A stretch of DNA of 51,910 bases from Lentisphaerota bacterium (GCA_022837245.1 JALHHX010000004.1:1-51910); one strand, 5' to 3'; shown: positions 34,654 through 43,288, counted from the first letter of the stretch. The notes: generated by a model from the sequence alone, not told the origin. Program-made: numbers and translations.

Positions 34654-36474
34654 TCAAATCTCAGTCAACATTGTTGAGGATGCGGGAAGCACCTTTAAAA
34701 TACGTATCTCGTCTGGTGCGAGTGTCTGACTGGCCGGTGCAGGCGCGCCATCCCATGTGGCAAGCGATTCGCCTTCTTCGGGAAGACGCACCGAGACGCG
34801 CCGCAATTTGCGAGTCAGGTTCACAATCATCAAGGCACGGGTTCCATCGTCCTGTTCGGCGCATGCAAGGAAGACGTCGAAATCTCCTGAGAGGGTTGGC
34901 GCTCCGGCTAGAGGCGCGATAACGCGGCGGATTGCACCTAGAACCGCATCGCGTGTTTCGGGCGGCGTCGAGTGCCATACGCACGGCACTATTATCCAGC
35001 CGGGCTTTGTGAAGAGAGACCCGTCGCGTGTCCACTCCGTTGCCGACTCGAACGTGACGATCCCGCCGTCGCCCTCAACCACATTATCCACGCCAAGACT
35101 GCGGCGTAGCTGCGAATCATGAAGCAAAGCCGAGCCGTCAAGCACAACTGTTGATCCTTCAAGCCACTCATGCGGAGTGTCAAGCACGGCACGTCCCATG
35201 ACTGCCACAACACGCGCGCCGCCGGGTGGCACCTGACCGGGCGAACGCGTGACAACCGTGCCTATTCCCGCAAGGTTGAACCATGGGAATATTTGGCGGT
35301 CCGCTGCACGCTTGACTGGATCGCTTGAGCCGAACCCGGCGGCTGGAGTACGTAGGATTACAACAGGATTGACCAACCGGGAGCGATCACCGAAAGCCGC
35401 GCTCCATTGCCGGATTTCCGGAAGATCGGCTTCCAGGAAGTCCTGGTGGCGGATCCATCCATCTACGCATGGACAGTAGGAAATTTCCTTAACCCCGGCT
35501 GCAAGCGCTAGCGCGATTTTCTTGCGGATGTCCTCATGACGAATGCCTTTGAAATAAGTCGTCTCGCTGAGCACCTCGACGGAAGGCGGCAGCCAACCGA
35601 CGTGGTGTGATACGGAGAGATACGACAGCACAGGCCCCTGCGGGTCGCTGTATTCGTTAGGACCGAAGTGCCCTTCCCCAGCTCTTACACGCACGTCGCC
35701 CTTGAAGCTTGGAAACAATTGATCGAGATCGATGCCGTCTCGCTCTTCGCCGCCCCAGCGAACCATGAGACCGAGCTTTAGCTTTGGGTTGACCGACCTG
35801 CCTATATTGCCGACGGCCTCCCAGAGTGCGGTCAGACGATCGACCTTCATGCGGATCCACTCCCCGTGCAGCTCGGCGCTATTCATGACGTCAACGCGCC
35901 GTACCGTACGGCCGACGCGTTCAGACAGCTCAGCCATGCAACGGTCGCAGTAGCAAGAAGCGGTGCTTCCAGCCGCATTGCCTGCTCCTTGGTCGCCATC
36001 GACTCGGTAATCATCGTCGTACCAAATCTCGTCGAACACCTCGGCTAGCGCACGCATGATGTTCACGTTCCCTTTCATGCATGCATCATCCGGGCAGGCA
36101 CAGCAGAAGACGGGATTCCCGAATTCGTTGACGGCGTATCTCCAACTGCGTGGCAGCGGCCCGGCGGTCTGCCAGTCCGCCGCAACCAATCCGCCCGTGT
36201 AGAACGGTATGGGATCAGGGGGAGTATCGCGTCCGCCGTAATACTTGTCCATCGCAGGGTGCCCGATCGCGTAGATCATGCCGAACACGGCGATGCCGTC
36301 GCCTTCGAGGCGGCGGCGCATTCGCAGCATCGCTTCCGGCTCGCCCATGAGCTTTCCGGTCATAGAGGCGGTGATTGCTATTTTACCAATGGCCTGCCGC
36401 CGGCATGATTCCAGAATTTTGTCGTACGATTCTTCCAAATGCGCCGCGGATACGGCGTACGCGCTTATTTTCAT
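34654..36474 (-). CDS. Glycosidase-like TIM-barrel protein of unknown function
   Basis: This 606-residue protein has no signal peptide. The first 350 residues read like a glycoside-hydrolase-type (beta/alpha) barrel (FGMIYAIGHP, EIWYDDDYR, PKLKLGLMVRWGGEERD). It carries a Cys-rich segment FCCACPDDAC followed by SCYCDRCMAEL near residue 175, as in several uncharacterised secreted-glycosidase families. The C-terminal 100 residues look like a small beta domain common after such barrels. Acidic candidates for catalysis include the Asp cluster in YDDDY and the Glu in EVLSETTYFKG, but I cannot assign them. It lies between a decayed and an intact beta-helix gene, so it probably serves the same polysaccharide. 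No family name recognised. Confidence 0.6.
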   Translation of the reverse strand: MKISAYAVSAAHLEESYDKILESCRRQAIGKIAITASMTGKLMGEPEAMLRMRRRLEGDGIAVFGMIYAIGHPAMDKYYGGRDTPPDPIPFYTGGLVAADWQTAGPLPRSWRYAVNEFGNPVFCCACPDDACMKGNVNIMRALAEVFDEIWYDDDYRVDGDQGAGNAAGSTASCYCDRCMAELSERVGRTVRRVDVMNSAELHGEWIRMKVDRLTALWEAVGNIGRSVNPKLKLGLMVRWGGEERDGIDLDQLFPSFKGDVRVRAGEGHFGPNEYSDPQGPVLSYLSVSHHVGWLPPSVEVLSETTYFKGIRHEDIRKKIALALAAGVKEISYCPCVDGWIRHQDFLEADLPEIRQWSAAFGDRSRLVNPVVILRTPAAGFGSSDPVKRAADRQIFPWFNLAGIGTVVTRSPGQVPPGGARVVAVMGRAVLDTPHEWLEGSTVVLDGSALLHDSQLRRSLGVDNVVEGDGGIVTFESATEWTRDGSLFTKPGWIIVPCVWHSTPPETRDAVLGAIRRVIAPLAGAPTLSGDFDVFLACAEQDDGTRALMIVNLTRKLRRVSVRLPEEGESLATWDGAPAPASQTLAPDEIRILKVLPASSTMLTEI

Positions 36475-36482
36475 GTGCCAAA

Positions 36483-37021
36483 CTACCTTATCAGTATCAT
36501 GCCCATATCATTGCCAAAAAATTCGTAGGCGCCCATGTCCACAACCTTGTGGTGTATGCGCGGGTTGCCAGCAAAATCCAGAGCTTCATCCATCCATTCC
36601 ACTACGTTTTCCCCCTTGTTGCGACATGGGGATCTCCAGTCGAGCGAGTAGCAGAAATACAACCGTTGTTCGTGCTGAATGCGAGAATCGAAACCTTACC
36701 CACATCAGCCATGAGCACCGCCTCGGGATTCCGGACGCCGTTCCAAGGGATGTCCGCGTTGGGACCCCTGAGGGTTACAGGAACTGCGACATTGATCGCG
36801 GTGGGATATTCGCCTGCGGCGACCTCCACTACATCGCCATCCGCAACATGAATCATCGCATTAGTAATAGACGCCCAAGGGGTGGCCTGATTCTCCGCCT
36901 CCGCAGGCGTACGCGCATCGTTCCCATTGTTGGCATCGACATAATAAGTCGTCGCCATAGCCCCGCCCGCAAAGGCAAATCCGGCTGTTAGGAGTCCCAA
37001 TATGCACTGTAACGTTTTCAT
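36483..37021 (-). pseudogene. Decayed beta-helix protein (internal deletion plus frameshift)
   Basis: The ATG at 37021 opens a signal peptide (KTLQCILGLLTAGFAFAGG) and the start of a beta-helix domain (TTYYVDANNGNDARTPAEAE). The frame then runs off to a stop at 36602. From about 36660 a second frame supplies a typical C-terminal end, DFAGNPRIHHKVVDMGAYEF, finishing GMILIR at the stop 36483-36485. The repeats between are missing. Start and end therefore belong to the same family as the two large neighbours, while most of the helix has been deleted and the join is out of frame. A short but functional product from the first frame (139 residues) cannot be excluded. Confidence 0.65.
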
Positions 37022-37287
37022 ATCAATCTCCGAAGCTTATTGTTTTTTGTAAAGCCGTAGCTCAACTTTCACGAGTGATTAAACCAGAACCCACACCATA
37101 ACGCAAGGGGAAAAAAACACTCTGAATATACAAAAAAACTATTTCTATACAAAGCGTGCTATGTAGGACTAGGTTGGCTTCGCTGCACGATGCAGCGCGA
37201 AAACGCTATCGAAGCACTCCACTATCCAATTATTCCTTTGTCCATGGCATCTAGCTTCTTATTTGCGCCTGTTCCCCATACCCTATT

Positions 37288-40200
37288 TTACCGCACAATC
37301 ATCATCGACGGTGCCGTGAACACTTCGTAGGCTCCGATGTCGACAATGCCGCCCGCGATGCGCGGGTTGCCGTCCAGATCGAAGGCCGTGGCCTCGCCCT
37401 TGGCCATCCAGAGCTGGTTCGCGCCCGCGTCCACGCACGGCGAGGCCGCGAGAATGTGGAAGTTCCCGGTGGCGCGGCCGCGGTAGAGCGGATCGACCGA
37501 GATCGAGTTGACCGGTGTGATCGCGTTGCCCGAGAAAGCCGTGCCGTTGCCGAACACGTCGCAGTTGACCACGCTCAGTCCGTACTGCGTCTCCCGGTAG
37601 ATGCCGCTGCCCGTGTTGAAGGTGACCGCCGTGTTGCGGATCAACGTGGCGTCGCCGCCGAAATAGTTGACGTGGATTCCGCCGCCGTTGCCGTCGAAAA
37701 CGGAGTTCTCGAAAGTCCAGTTGTGTGAGGCGGAGTCCCGAGCGGTGGCGAAGCCGTAGCCCGTGTTCTGGTAGACGAGGCTGTTGCGGACGACGCCCCA
37801 GACCGCGCCGCCGACAGAGCCGCCGCCGTAGCGGCCGCTGTAGATTCCAGCTCCCGTGTTCCCGAAAACCCGGCAGCGGTCGAAGAACGTCTCTCCAGAG
37901 AGATAGAGCAAGGCGCCGTTGACCTTGTTGCCCGAAATTGACGTGTTGACGAACTCGGCCTCGTGCGAGCGGTTGAGGAAGGCGCCTGCGAGCTTGCTGC
38001 CGGTCAGCGCGCAGTTTTCGAAGCGGCAGCCCTGCGCCTCGTTCAACTCGACGCCGTTGCCGTTGGCCGCCGTGAACGCGAAGCCCTTGAAGGCCACGCG
38101 ATTGGCGCCTTGCATCGAGAGCGCGGGGCCGGAGGCGTTTGTCACCGCCACCGCGCCGTCGGCCACGAAGCGCACCCACTGGTCGCCGGAGCCGCCGGTG
38201 GCGATCGTCGCGCCCGCTGCGTACGTCCCCGCCTGCACGCGCACGGTGTCGCCCGGCGTCACGGCGTCCGCCGCCTTCTGCAGCGTCAGGAAGGCGCCTG
38301 CAGGCGTGTTGTCGAGGCCGGTGTTCGCGTCGCTCCCGTCGAGTCGCACGTAATACGTCTGGATCGGCGGGAGCGCGACGCGCGGCCCGCTCGGGCTTGG
38401 CCCCAGGTCTTCGCCGTTGACGCCGTAGCCGGCCGCCGGCGCGCCTTCGTAGAGCCGGAAGTCGTTGGCCCACGGCGCGACGAAGCCCGGATCGGCCCAG
38501 AGGTTGTTGCCGCCGTCGATGAAGTGCTTGACGCCCGGCACGAAGTGGTTGCGCGCGGCGTAGAAGCACGTGTAGCTCACCCGCACGCCGGTGCCGTAGT
38601 CGGCATCGGGATACAGGTCGTACTGGTGGTTCGCCGCGAGAATGCTGTTCGTCAGCACCATGCCGCTGTTCCAGGCGCCCTTGTCGATGCCGCTGCCGTA
38701 GTTGCCGTACGCCAGACATGCGTCGATGATCCAGTTGTCGGAATGCGAGTCGCGCTGCAGCGCGACGCCCGAGCCCGTGTTGCGGAGGAACCGCGAACGG
38801 CGGAGGACCACGTTGTCCGAGCCGGCGGCGCTGTTGTTCGGTCCGGCGTAGATGCCGTTCTGCTTGTTCCACCCGAAGGTCGAGTCGTGGACGGTCGTGT
38901 AATTGGCGGCGTAGAGGTAGAGGCCGTGCGAGGTGTTGTTGGTCGCCAGGCAGTGGGCCACCACGTTGTTGGGCGAGCTGAGCAGCTGGATGCCGTACGT
39001 TCCGCTGCTGGCCGCCGTCAGATTCGTCAGGACGCAGTTGCGGGAGGCGCTGAGGCGCACGCCATCGGATCCGGCGCCGCCGGTCACGGCGAAGCCGTCC
39101 AGCACGATCCCGGCGGAGGCGTCGAGCAGGAAGGCGTGCCCGCCGCCCGTCACCTGCACCGCGCCGTCGGCCACGAACGTCGCCTGAAGGCTGGAGGGGG
39201 CGACGAGGGAGATGACGACGCTCTCGTTGTACGTTCCCGGCTGCACCCGGACCGTGCCGTTGGCGCCGACGGTCGAGGCCGCCTTCTGGATCGTCAGGAA
39301 CGCGCCGCCCGGCGTGTTCGCGAGCCCCGTGTTCGAATCGCTCCCGTCGGTGCGCACGTAGTAGGTCGCGGCGCCCGGCAGGGGCGCCCCGGCCCCATCG
39401 GGCCACACGCCCATGTCGATGCCCGCGAGGCCCGTGTCAATGGAAGGGGATCCGACGAACAAGTGGAAGTCGGTGGCGCCGGGGTTGACCAGCAGCGGAT
39501 CGGCGGAGATCGAGCCGGTTCCCGCCGTGAACCCGGAATAGTTGGCAAACGTGTTGCCGTAGACGTTGTTGTAGGTGCAGGCGATGCCGGCGCTGGTGCC
39601 GGCCGGCCCGACGCCGTTGCCCCGGTTGAAGCACACGATGCTGTTCCGGAGCACATGGCCCGAGCACCAGTGGCCCGCCGTCATGCCCGAGCCGCCGTTG
39701 TAGACGACCGCGCAGTTGTCAACCGTCCAGTTGCTGCAGTAGGAGTCGCCTTCCAAGCAGATGCCGTGGGCGTTGTTCGCGAAAATCGAGCACCGGTAGA
39801 GCGTCACGTAGTTGGCGAGACGGCGGCCGGCGGCGAGGTTCGCGCCGCCGTAGAGGCCGCTCCCCGTGTTCCGGGCGATGTGGCAGCGCTCGATGCGGGA
39901 CGCCCCCTTGCCATAGAAGTGAATGCCATGCGAACCGTTCCAGATCACCTGCGAGTCCACCATCGTCAAACCGGCGCTCTCGTTTACGAAGACGCCGTAC
40001 GACGTGTTCCGGGCGACGATGCAATTGGTGACGCGCGACTCGGACGCAAAGTCGAGCCTGATGCCGTGGGTGGCGTTCGAGAAGCAGAGGCCGTCGAGGA
40101 CGTTCCAGCTAGCGCGGTCGATCGTCGCCGCCGCCACGGTGCCGGTCACCGTCACCGCGCCGTCCGCGACGAAGCGCACGGGGCTGTCGGCCGTGCCGGA

Positions 40201-41502
40201 AGCCGTCAGCGTGAAGGTGTCGTAGACGCCCGGCTGGACGCGCACCGTGTCGCCCGGCGTCGTCAGGGACGCGGCCTTCGCCAGCGTCAGGAAGGCGCCG
40301 GATGCGTCGTTGGAGAGTCCGGTGTTCGCATCGCTGCCGTCGGAGCGGACATAGTATGTTTCGATCGTGGGAAGCGCCACGACGGAGCCTTCGGGGTAAA
40401 GTCCGAGATCCGTGCCGCCATCGCCAAGCGCCTGGCAGTCGGAATCGGCGTAGAGGCGGAAGTCGCCGCGGTCGCCGGCGACAAAGCTTGGCGCGACCGC
40501 GTAGGGCGAATTGAGCGTGAGGCGGGTGGTCGTGGTATAGGGCAGTCCGTTGCCCCAGAACGCCGTCCGGTTCGCCACCACCGTCGCCGAAGAGTGGTTG
40601 ACAACCATCAGCCCCACGGTGCCGTTGTAGGCGATGATCGTGTCGAACACGGTCGACGAGCAGGTTTCCCAGTTGTAGAGGCCGGACTGGGTGTTCGCAT
40701 AGAGCACGCAGTTGGTGATCACCCACCCCGTGCTTTTGGAATTGTGCTGCAGCGCGATGCCGCTGGACTGGTTAGCGTTGTTGCCGCCATTCTTGTAGCT
40801 TGAACTCAGCGACAGTCCGTTCTGATAAATGGCGCAGCGTTCCAATGTGATGTTGTCGGACTCGTAGGTTGCGGAGTTCTGGGTCCCTCCGCGGATGCCG
40901 TTGTAGCGGTTGCCGTGGATGGCCGCGCCGACGACGCGGCTGTTGTCCGTGTTCTCGAAGGCGATGCCGTCCGACCGGTTGTGGGCGTACGAGCCCCCGG
41001 TGATGGTGAAGGACTGGCCGTCCCGCAGGAGCAGGCCGACGCCCGTGTTGCCGCAGGACGAGACGTTGGTCAGCGCGTTGTTGGTGGACAGCGAGAGGAA
41101 CTTGATGCCCTCCGCCGTGGCGTTCGTCACGCTCAGCCCATCGAGCACGAGCCAGGAGACGCCCGTCGCGGCGATGCCGTTTGCGCGCGTGGCGCCGCCG
41201 TCGATGACAACCGCGCCGCTCGTGTTCGCCTGGATGCGGTTGGGTGCGCCGCTGGCCCCGCTGTTGTCCGCAGCCAGCGTCACGGTCTCCGGATACACGC
41301 CCTCCGCAACGAGAATCGTGGCGTTCGACGTGCTGGTGAAGGCGGCGCTGTCCACCGCCGCCTGGATGGTGGTATAGGCGTCGAGCCAGGACGTGCCGTC
41401 GTTGGCGCCCGTCGCCGCCGCGTCGACGAAGATCTCCGCTGCCGAAACCACTCCAGTCATCCCGGCGAGTATGAATCCAAGTATTCGAGCTGTTTTGTTC
41501 AT
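37288..41502 (-). CDS. Very large secreted modular parallel beta-helix protein
   Basis: This 1404-residue protein has a signal peptide (MNKTARILGFILAGMTGVVSA) and four beta-helix modules of about 330 residues. The first begins EIFVDAAATGANDGTSW. The next three begin with nearly the same TYYVRxDGSDxNTGL...GAFLTLxKAA...GDTVRVQPGxY pattern near residues 379, 711 and 1047, giving a DNA period of about 1 kb. It ends VDIGAYEVFTAPSMMIVR. By eye the gene is much richer in GC than all neighbours, which creates very long spurious frames on the opposite strand. The ATG at 41502 has GGAG seven bases upstream; the frame extends 19 codons further without signal. Probable role: binding or depolymerising a polysaccharide outside the cell (inference). 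Confidence 0.83.
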   Translation of the reverse strand: MNKTARILGFILAGMTGVVSAAEIFVDAAATGANDGTSWLDAYTTIQAAVDSAAFTSTSNATILVAEGVYPETVTLAADNSGASGAPNRIQANTSGAVVIDGGATRANGIAATGVSWLVLDGLSVTNATAEGIKFLSLSTNNALTNVSSCGNTGVGLLLRDGQSFTITGGSYAHNRSDGIAFENTDNSRVVGAAIHGNRYNGIRGGTQNSATYESDNITLERCAIYQNGLSLSSSYKNGGNNANQSSGIALQHNSKSTGWVITNCVLYANTQSGLYNWETCSSTVFDTIIAYNGTVGLMVVNHSSATVVANRTAFWGNGLPYTTTTRLTLNSPYAVAPSFVAGDRGDFRLYADSDCQALGDGGTDLGLYPEGSVVALPTIETYYVRSDGSDANTGLSNDASGAFLTLAKAASLTTPGDTVRVQPGVYDTFTLTASGTADSPVRFVADGAVTVTGTVAAATIDRASWNVLDGLCFSNATHGIRLDFASESRVTNCIVARNTSYGVFVNESAGLTMVDSQVIWNGSHGIHFYGKGASRIERCHIARNTGSGLYGGANLAAGRRLANYVTLYRCSIFANNAHGICLEGDSYCSNWTVDNCAVVYNGGSGMTAGHWCSGHVLRNSIVCFNRGNGVGPAGTSAGIACTYNNVYGNTFANYSGFTAGTGSISADPLLVNPGATDFHLFVGSPSIDTGLAGIDMGVWPDGAGAPLPGAATYYVRTDGSDSNTGLANTPGGAFLTIQKAASTVGANGTVRVQPGTYNESVVISLVAPSSLQATFVADGAVQVTGGGHAFLLDASAGIVLDGFAVTGGAGSDGVRLSASRNCVLTNLTAASSGTYGIQLLSSPNNVVAHCLATNNTSHGLYLYAANYTTVHDSTFGWNKQNGIYAGPNNSAAGSDNVVLRRSRFLRNTGSGVALQRDSHSDNWIIDACLAYGNYGSGIDKGAWNSGMVLTNSILAANHQYDLYPDADYGTGVRVSYTCFYAARNHFVPGVKHFIDGGNNLWADPGFVAPWANDFRLYEGAPAAGYGVNGEDLGPSPSGPRVALPPIQTYYVRLDGSDANTGLDNTPAGAFLTLQKAADAVTPGDTVRVQAGTYAAGATIATGGSGDQWVRFVADGAVAVTNASGPALSMQGANRVAFKGFAFTAANGNGVELNEAQGCRFENCALTGSKLAGAFLNRSHEAEFVNTSISGNKVNGALLYLSGETFFDRCRVFGNTGAGIYSGRYGGGSVGGAVWGVVRNSLVYQNTGYGFATARDSASHNWTFENSVFDGNGGGIHVNYFGGDATLIRNTAVTFNTGSGIYRETQYGLSVVNCDVFGNGTAFSGNAITPVNSISVDPLYRGRATGNFHILAASPCVDAGANQLWMAKGEATAFDLDGNPRIAGGIVDIGAYEVFTAPSMMIVR

Positions 41503-41526
41503 ATTAGTTCTCCGATGTTTTGTCAT

Positions 41527-41556
41527 TTTATAGATTTCAAAGTCATATTTGAAACT
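41527..41556 (-). promoter_or_regulatory. Promoter with overlapping dyad for the large beta-helix gene
   Basis: On the minus strand TATAAA (41532-41527) lies about 25 bp before the ATG, with no good -35 box. Instead a perfect dyad, TTTCAAA, six bases, TTTGAAA (41535-41554), covers the -35 region, as an operator or activator site would. Confidence 0.4.
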
Positions 41557-42230
41557 CATTCAAGTCCTGATTTATAGACTGCAGGTTATACGACATGCGT
41601 TTGTCGGTTTTTGATTTCACGACATCAATGCCCCTTGGGTACACTCCTCCATCAATTGAACAGAGAGTATTAGAACAAATTTAGAATTTCATGGCAAGCA
41701 ATAAAATACAGTTTGAGACAAAAAAACAAAAAAAGAACAAAACTGCATGGCTTCTATGGAATAATTGGATTGGCCAAACCTTTCTGGGGGACACATTATG
41801 ACCTCGGCATATCGGCACACCAGCACCAGGACATTCCCCATTTTTTGGGAGTGTTTTTTCACGATCGGCGCTGTGGGCTTGTGTTTTATGCATAAAAACG
41901 TGGTTCAGCGTGCTTTAGAAAGCCCGCGGGCAAGAGCCTGCCCGCAGGGAGTGAATAAAAGCCACGCGGGAGGATGGCGCTATTGACCAAGGCCCAATAC
42001 CCATGGCCTTCCTCTTTGCGCAAGGCTTTTCAACCACTTCCCGCAAGCAGGCTCTGTTTGCGGGCTCCAGCCCGCCCGGCGGCGGTACGGGCATGGTCAG
42101 ACGCGTCCACGGCGTGGTGTTTGGGAGTGCCCCGTTCTGCGCGCCGTGTTCCGCAGGCACACACCGACACCAAGGCAGTTTCCAGCAAGGTGTCAACAAA
42201 TGGGGAAAGCCCCGCTCAAACCTTGCCTTG
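41557..42230. other. Gene-free spacer with GC-rich repeats
   Basis: No coding frame is supported. The left part is AT-rich. From about 41920 it holds GC-rich inverted words (GCCCGCGGGC, then CTGCCCGCAGG) and at 42030-42080 a second set (CCCGCAAGCAGGCTC, GCGGGCTCCAGCCCGC). The dispersed 30-bp repeat copy B lies at 41940-41969. Confidence 0.45.
41940..41969. repeat. Dispersed 30-bp repeat, copy B
   Basis: Starts GCCCGCAGGGAGTGA and matches 23548-23577 at 25 of 30 positions. Confidence 0.45.
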
Positions 42231-42797
42231 CTATTTTCTTATGAAACGCTGGCGTTTCGGAAGATATCCGCCGCTTAGGTTGTTCACGTCGCTGACGCCG
42301 ACCACTGCCTTTGGGTCGATGCTCCTGATACTGCTGAGCATATCGGTTGTCTCCGAGCGTTCAACGTAAACAAGCAAAACTTTTCTCGATGTATTGAGCC
42401 CTTTGCCGTCTATCTCCGTCGCTCCATTCCCCCTGCTGCGTACCATTTCCACGATATTGGTGCTGGCGGGTTCCGAGGAGATTACCTGGACAAGCACGTG
42501 CCCAAAAGCGAGTTTTGATTCAATAAGAGATCCGAGGAATACGCCTGTGGCGAAACCTATCGAGTATACTATGGCTTTAACGGGCGCTTCGTTAATGTTT
42601 TGAACCACGCTTGCAGCCACGAAGACCCAGAGTAAAACCTCTATGAATGCGAGCAGAGTGCCCAGCTTGCGGAAACCGCGCTGGATCAAAATGATCCGCA
42701 TGGTCGAGATCGTCACCTCGATTGTTTTGACCACATAGATGAGCAAAAGCACCCACCACGGCGTGGCCGTAAGAAAACCCATGATATCAAAGTTCAC
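42231..42797 (-). CDS. DUF2179/DUF5698 (UPF0316-type) membrane protein
   Basis: This 188-residue protein has three N-terminal membrane helices (about residues 10-95), including ISTMRIILIQRGF and ATGVFLGSLIESKLAFG. A soluble C-terminal domain of the DUF2179 type follows (NNLSGGYLPKRQRF at the end). These small proteins are widespread and uncharacterised, and the soluble part may bind a nucleotide-like ligand. The GTG at 42797 is chosen because AGGGG lies seven bases upstream and it forms a GTGA 4-nt overlap with the ogt stop. A GTG at 42803 and an ATG at 42782 are alternatives. Last gene of the run. Confidence 0.75.
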   Translation of the reverse strand: MNFDIMGFLTATPWWVLLLIYVVKTIEVTISTMRIILIQRGFRKLGTLLAFIEVLLWVFVAASVVQNINEAPVKAIVYSIGFATGVFLGSLIESKLAFGHVLVQVISSEPASTNIVEMVRSRGNGATEIDGKGLNTSRKVLLVYVERSETTDMLSSIRSIDPKAVVGVSDVNNLSGGYLPKRQRFIRK

Positions 42798-43288
42798 TTG
42801 CACACCCCTGATTGCTCGGTTTCAAGCTTCAACAAACGCCGTTTTACCGAAACTCCCCACCGGTATCCGCCGTATGTGGCGGGATTGGTGCGCACGAAAG
42901 ATGCCGGGACGATCCTGTGGCAGGGTAGCAACACTGCCAAGGAATTCCGTCCGCAGGCGGCACCCACGGCGCGTGCGGCGCCGGGCTTGCCGAGCCTCTT
43001 GGCGATTTCGCCGTAGGTGGCCGTTGAACCGTAAGACACTCGCGCCATCTGATCCCAAACCGCTTTGTCGAAGTCGGTGCCTTGGGGCGCAAGCGGCAAT
43101 GTGAATTCGCGTCGAATCCCGGACAGGTATTCGCCAAGCTGCCTGAACGCCTCCTCAAGGAGCGGCGTGGCGGGGTCGGGACTCTGCCACGAGGTGCTGG
43201 GCGGCATAAACGCCAAGGCGACGATTGCGCCGTCCTTTTCGGTGATGCGCACCGGCCCATAAGAGGTGTCGCGGGTGGTTCCGTTCAT
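42794..43288 (-). CDS. ogt: Methylated-DNA--protein cysteine methyltransferase
   Basis: This 164-residue DNA repair protein takes the methyl group from O6-methylguanine onto its own Cys. The active site PCHRIV is near residue 130, preceded by the helix-turn-helix region (YGEIAKRLGKPGAARAVGAACGRN) and followed by the substrate-loop residues GGYRWG. The N-terminal domain is short and diverged. A 24-bp palindromic repeat lies inside it and encodes WQSPDPAT at about residues 33-40. The gene overlaps the suhB-like stop by 4 nt and the downstream membrane protein start by 4 nt. Confidence 0.9.
   Translation of the reverse strand: MNGTTRDTSYGPVRITEKDGAIVALAFMPPSTSWQSPDPATPLLEEAFRQLGEYLSGIRREFTLPLAPQGTDFDKAVWDQMARVSYGSTATYGEIAKRLGKPGAARAVGAACGRNSLAVLLPCHRIVPASFVRTNPATYGGYRWGVSVKRRLLKLETEQSGVCK
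43168..43191. repeat. 24-bp palindromic repeat inside ogt
   Basis: Same length and ends as the intergenic copies at 1, 1581 and 1648: GTGGCGGGGT start, CTCTGCCAC end. It keeps the ogt frame open because 24 bases are a multiple of three, and adds eight residues between a poorly conserved loop and the conserved PLLEEAFRQL helix. Confidence 0.55.

Noticed and set aside
37963..40803. A 946-codon open frame on the plus strand
   Set aside because: It is the antisense of the GC-rich modular beta-helix gene; its composition is Arg/Ala/Val-rich with no domain, and GC-rich genes commonly leave such frames open.
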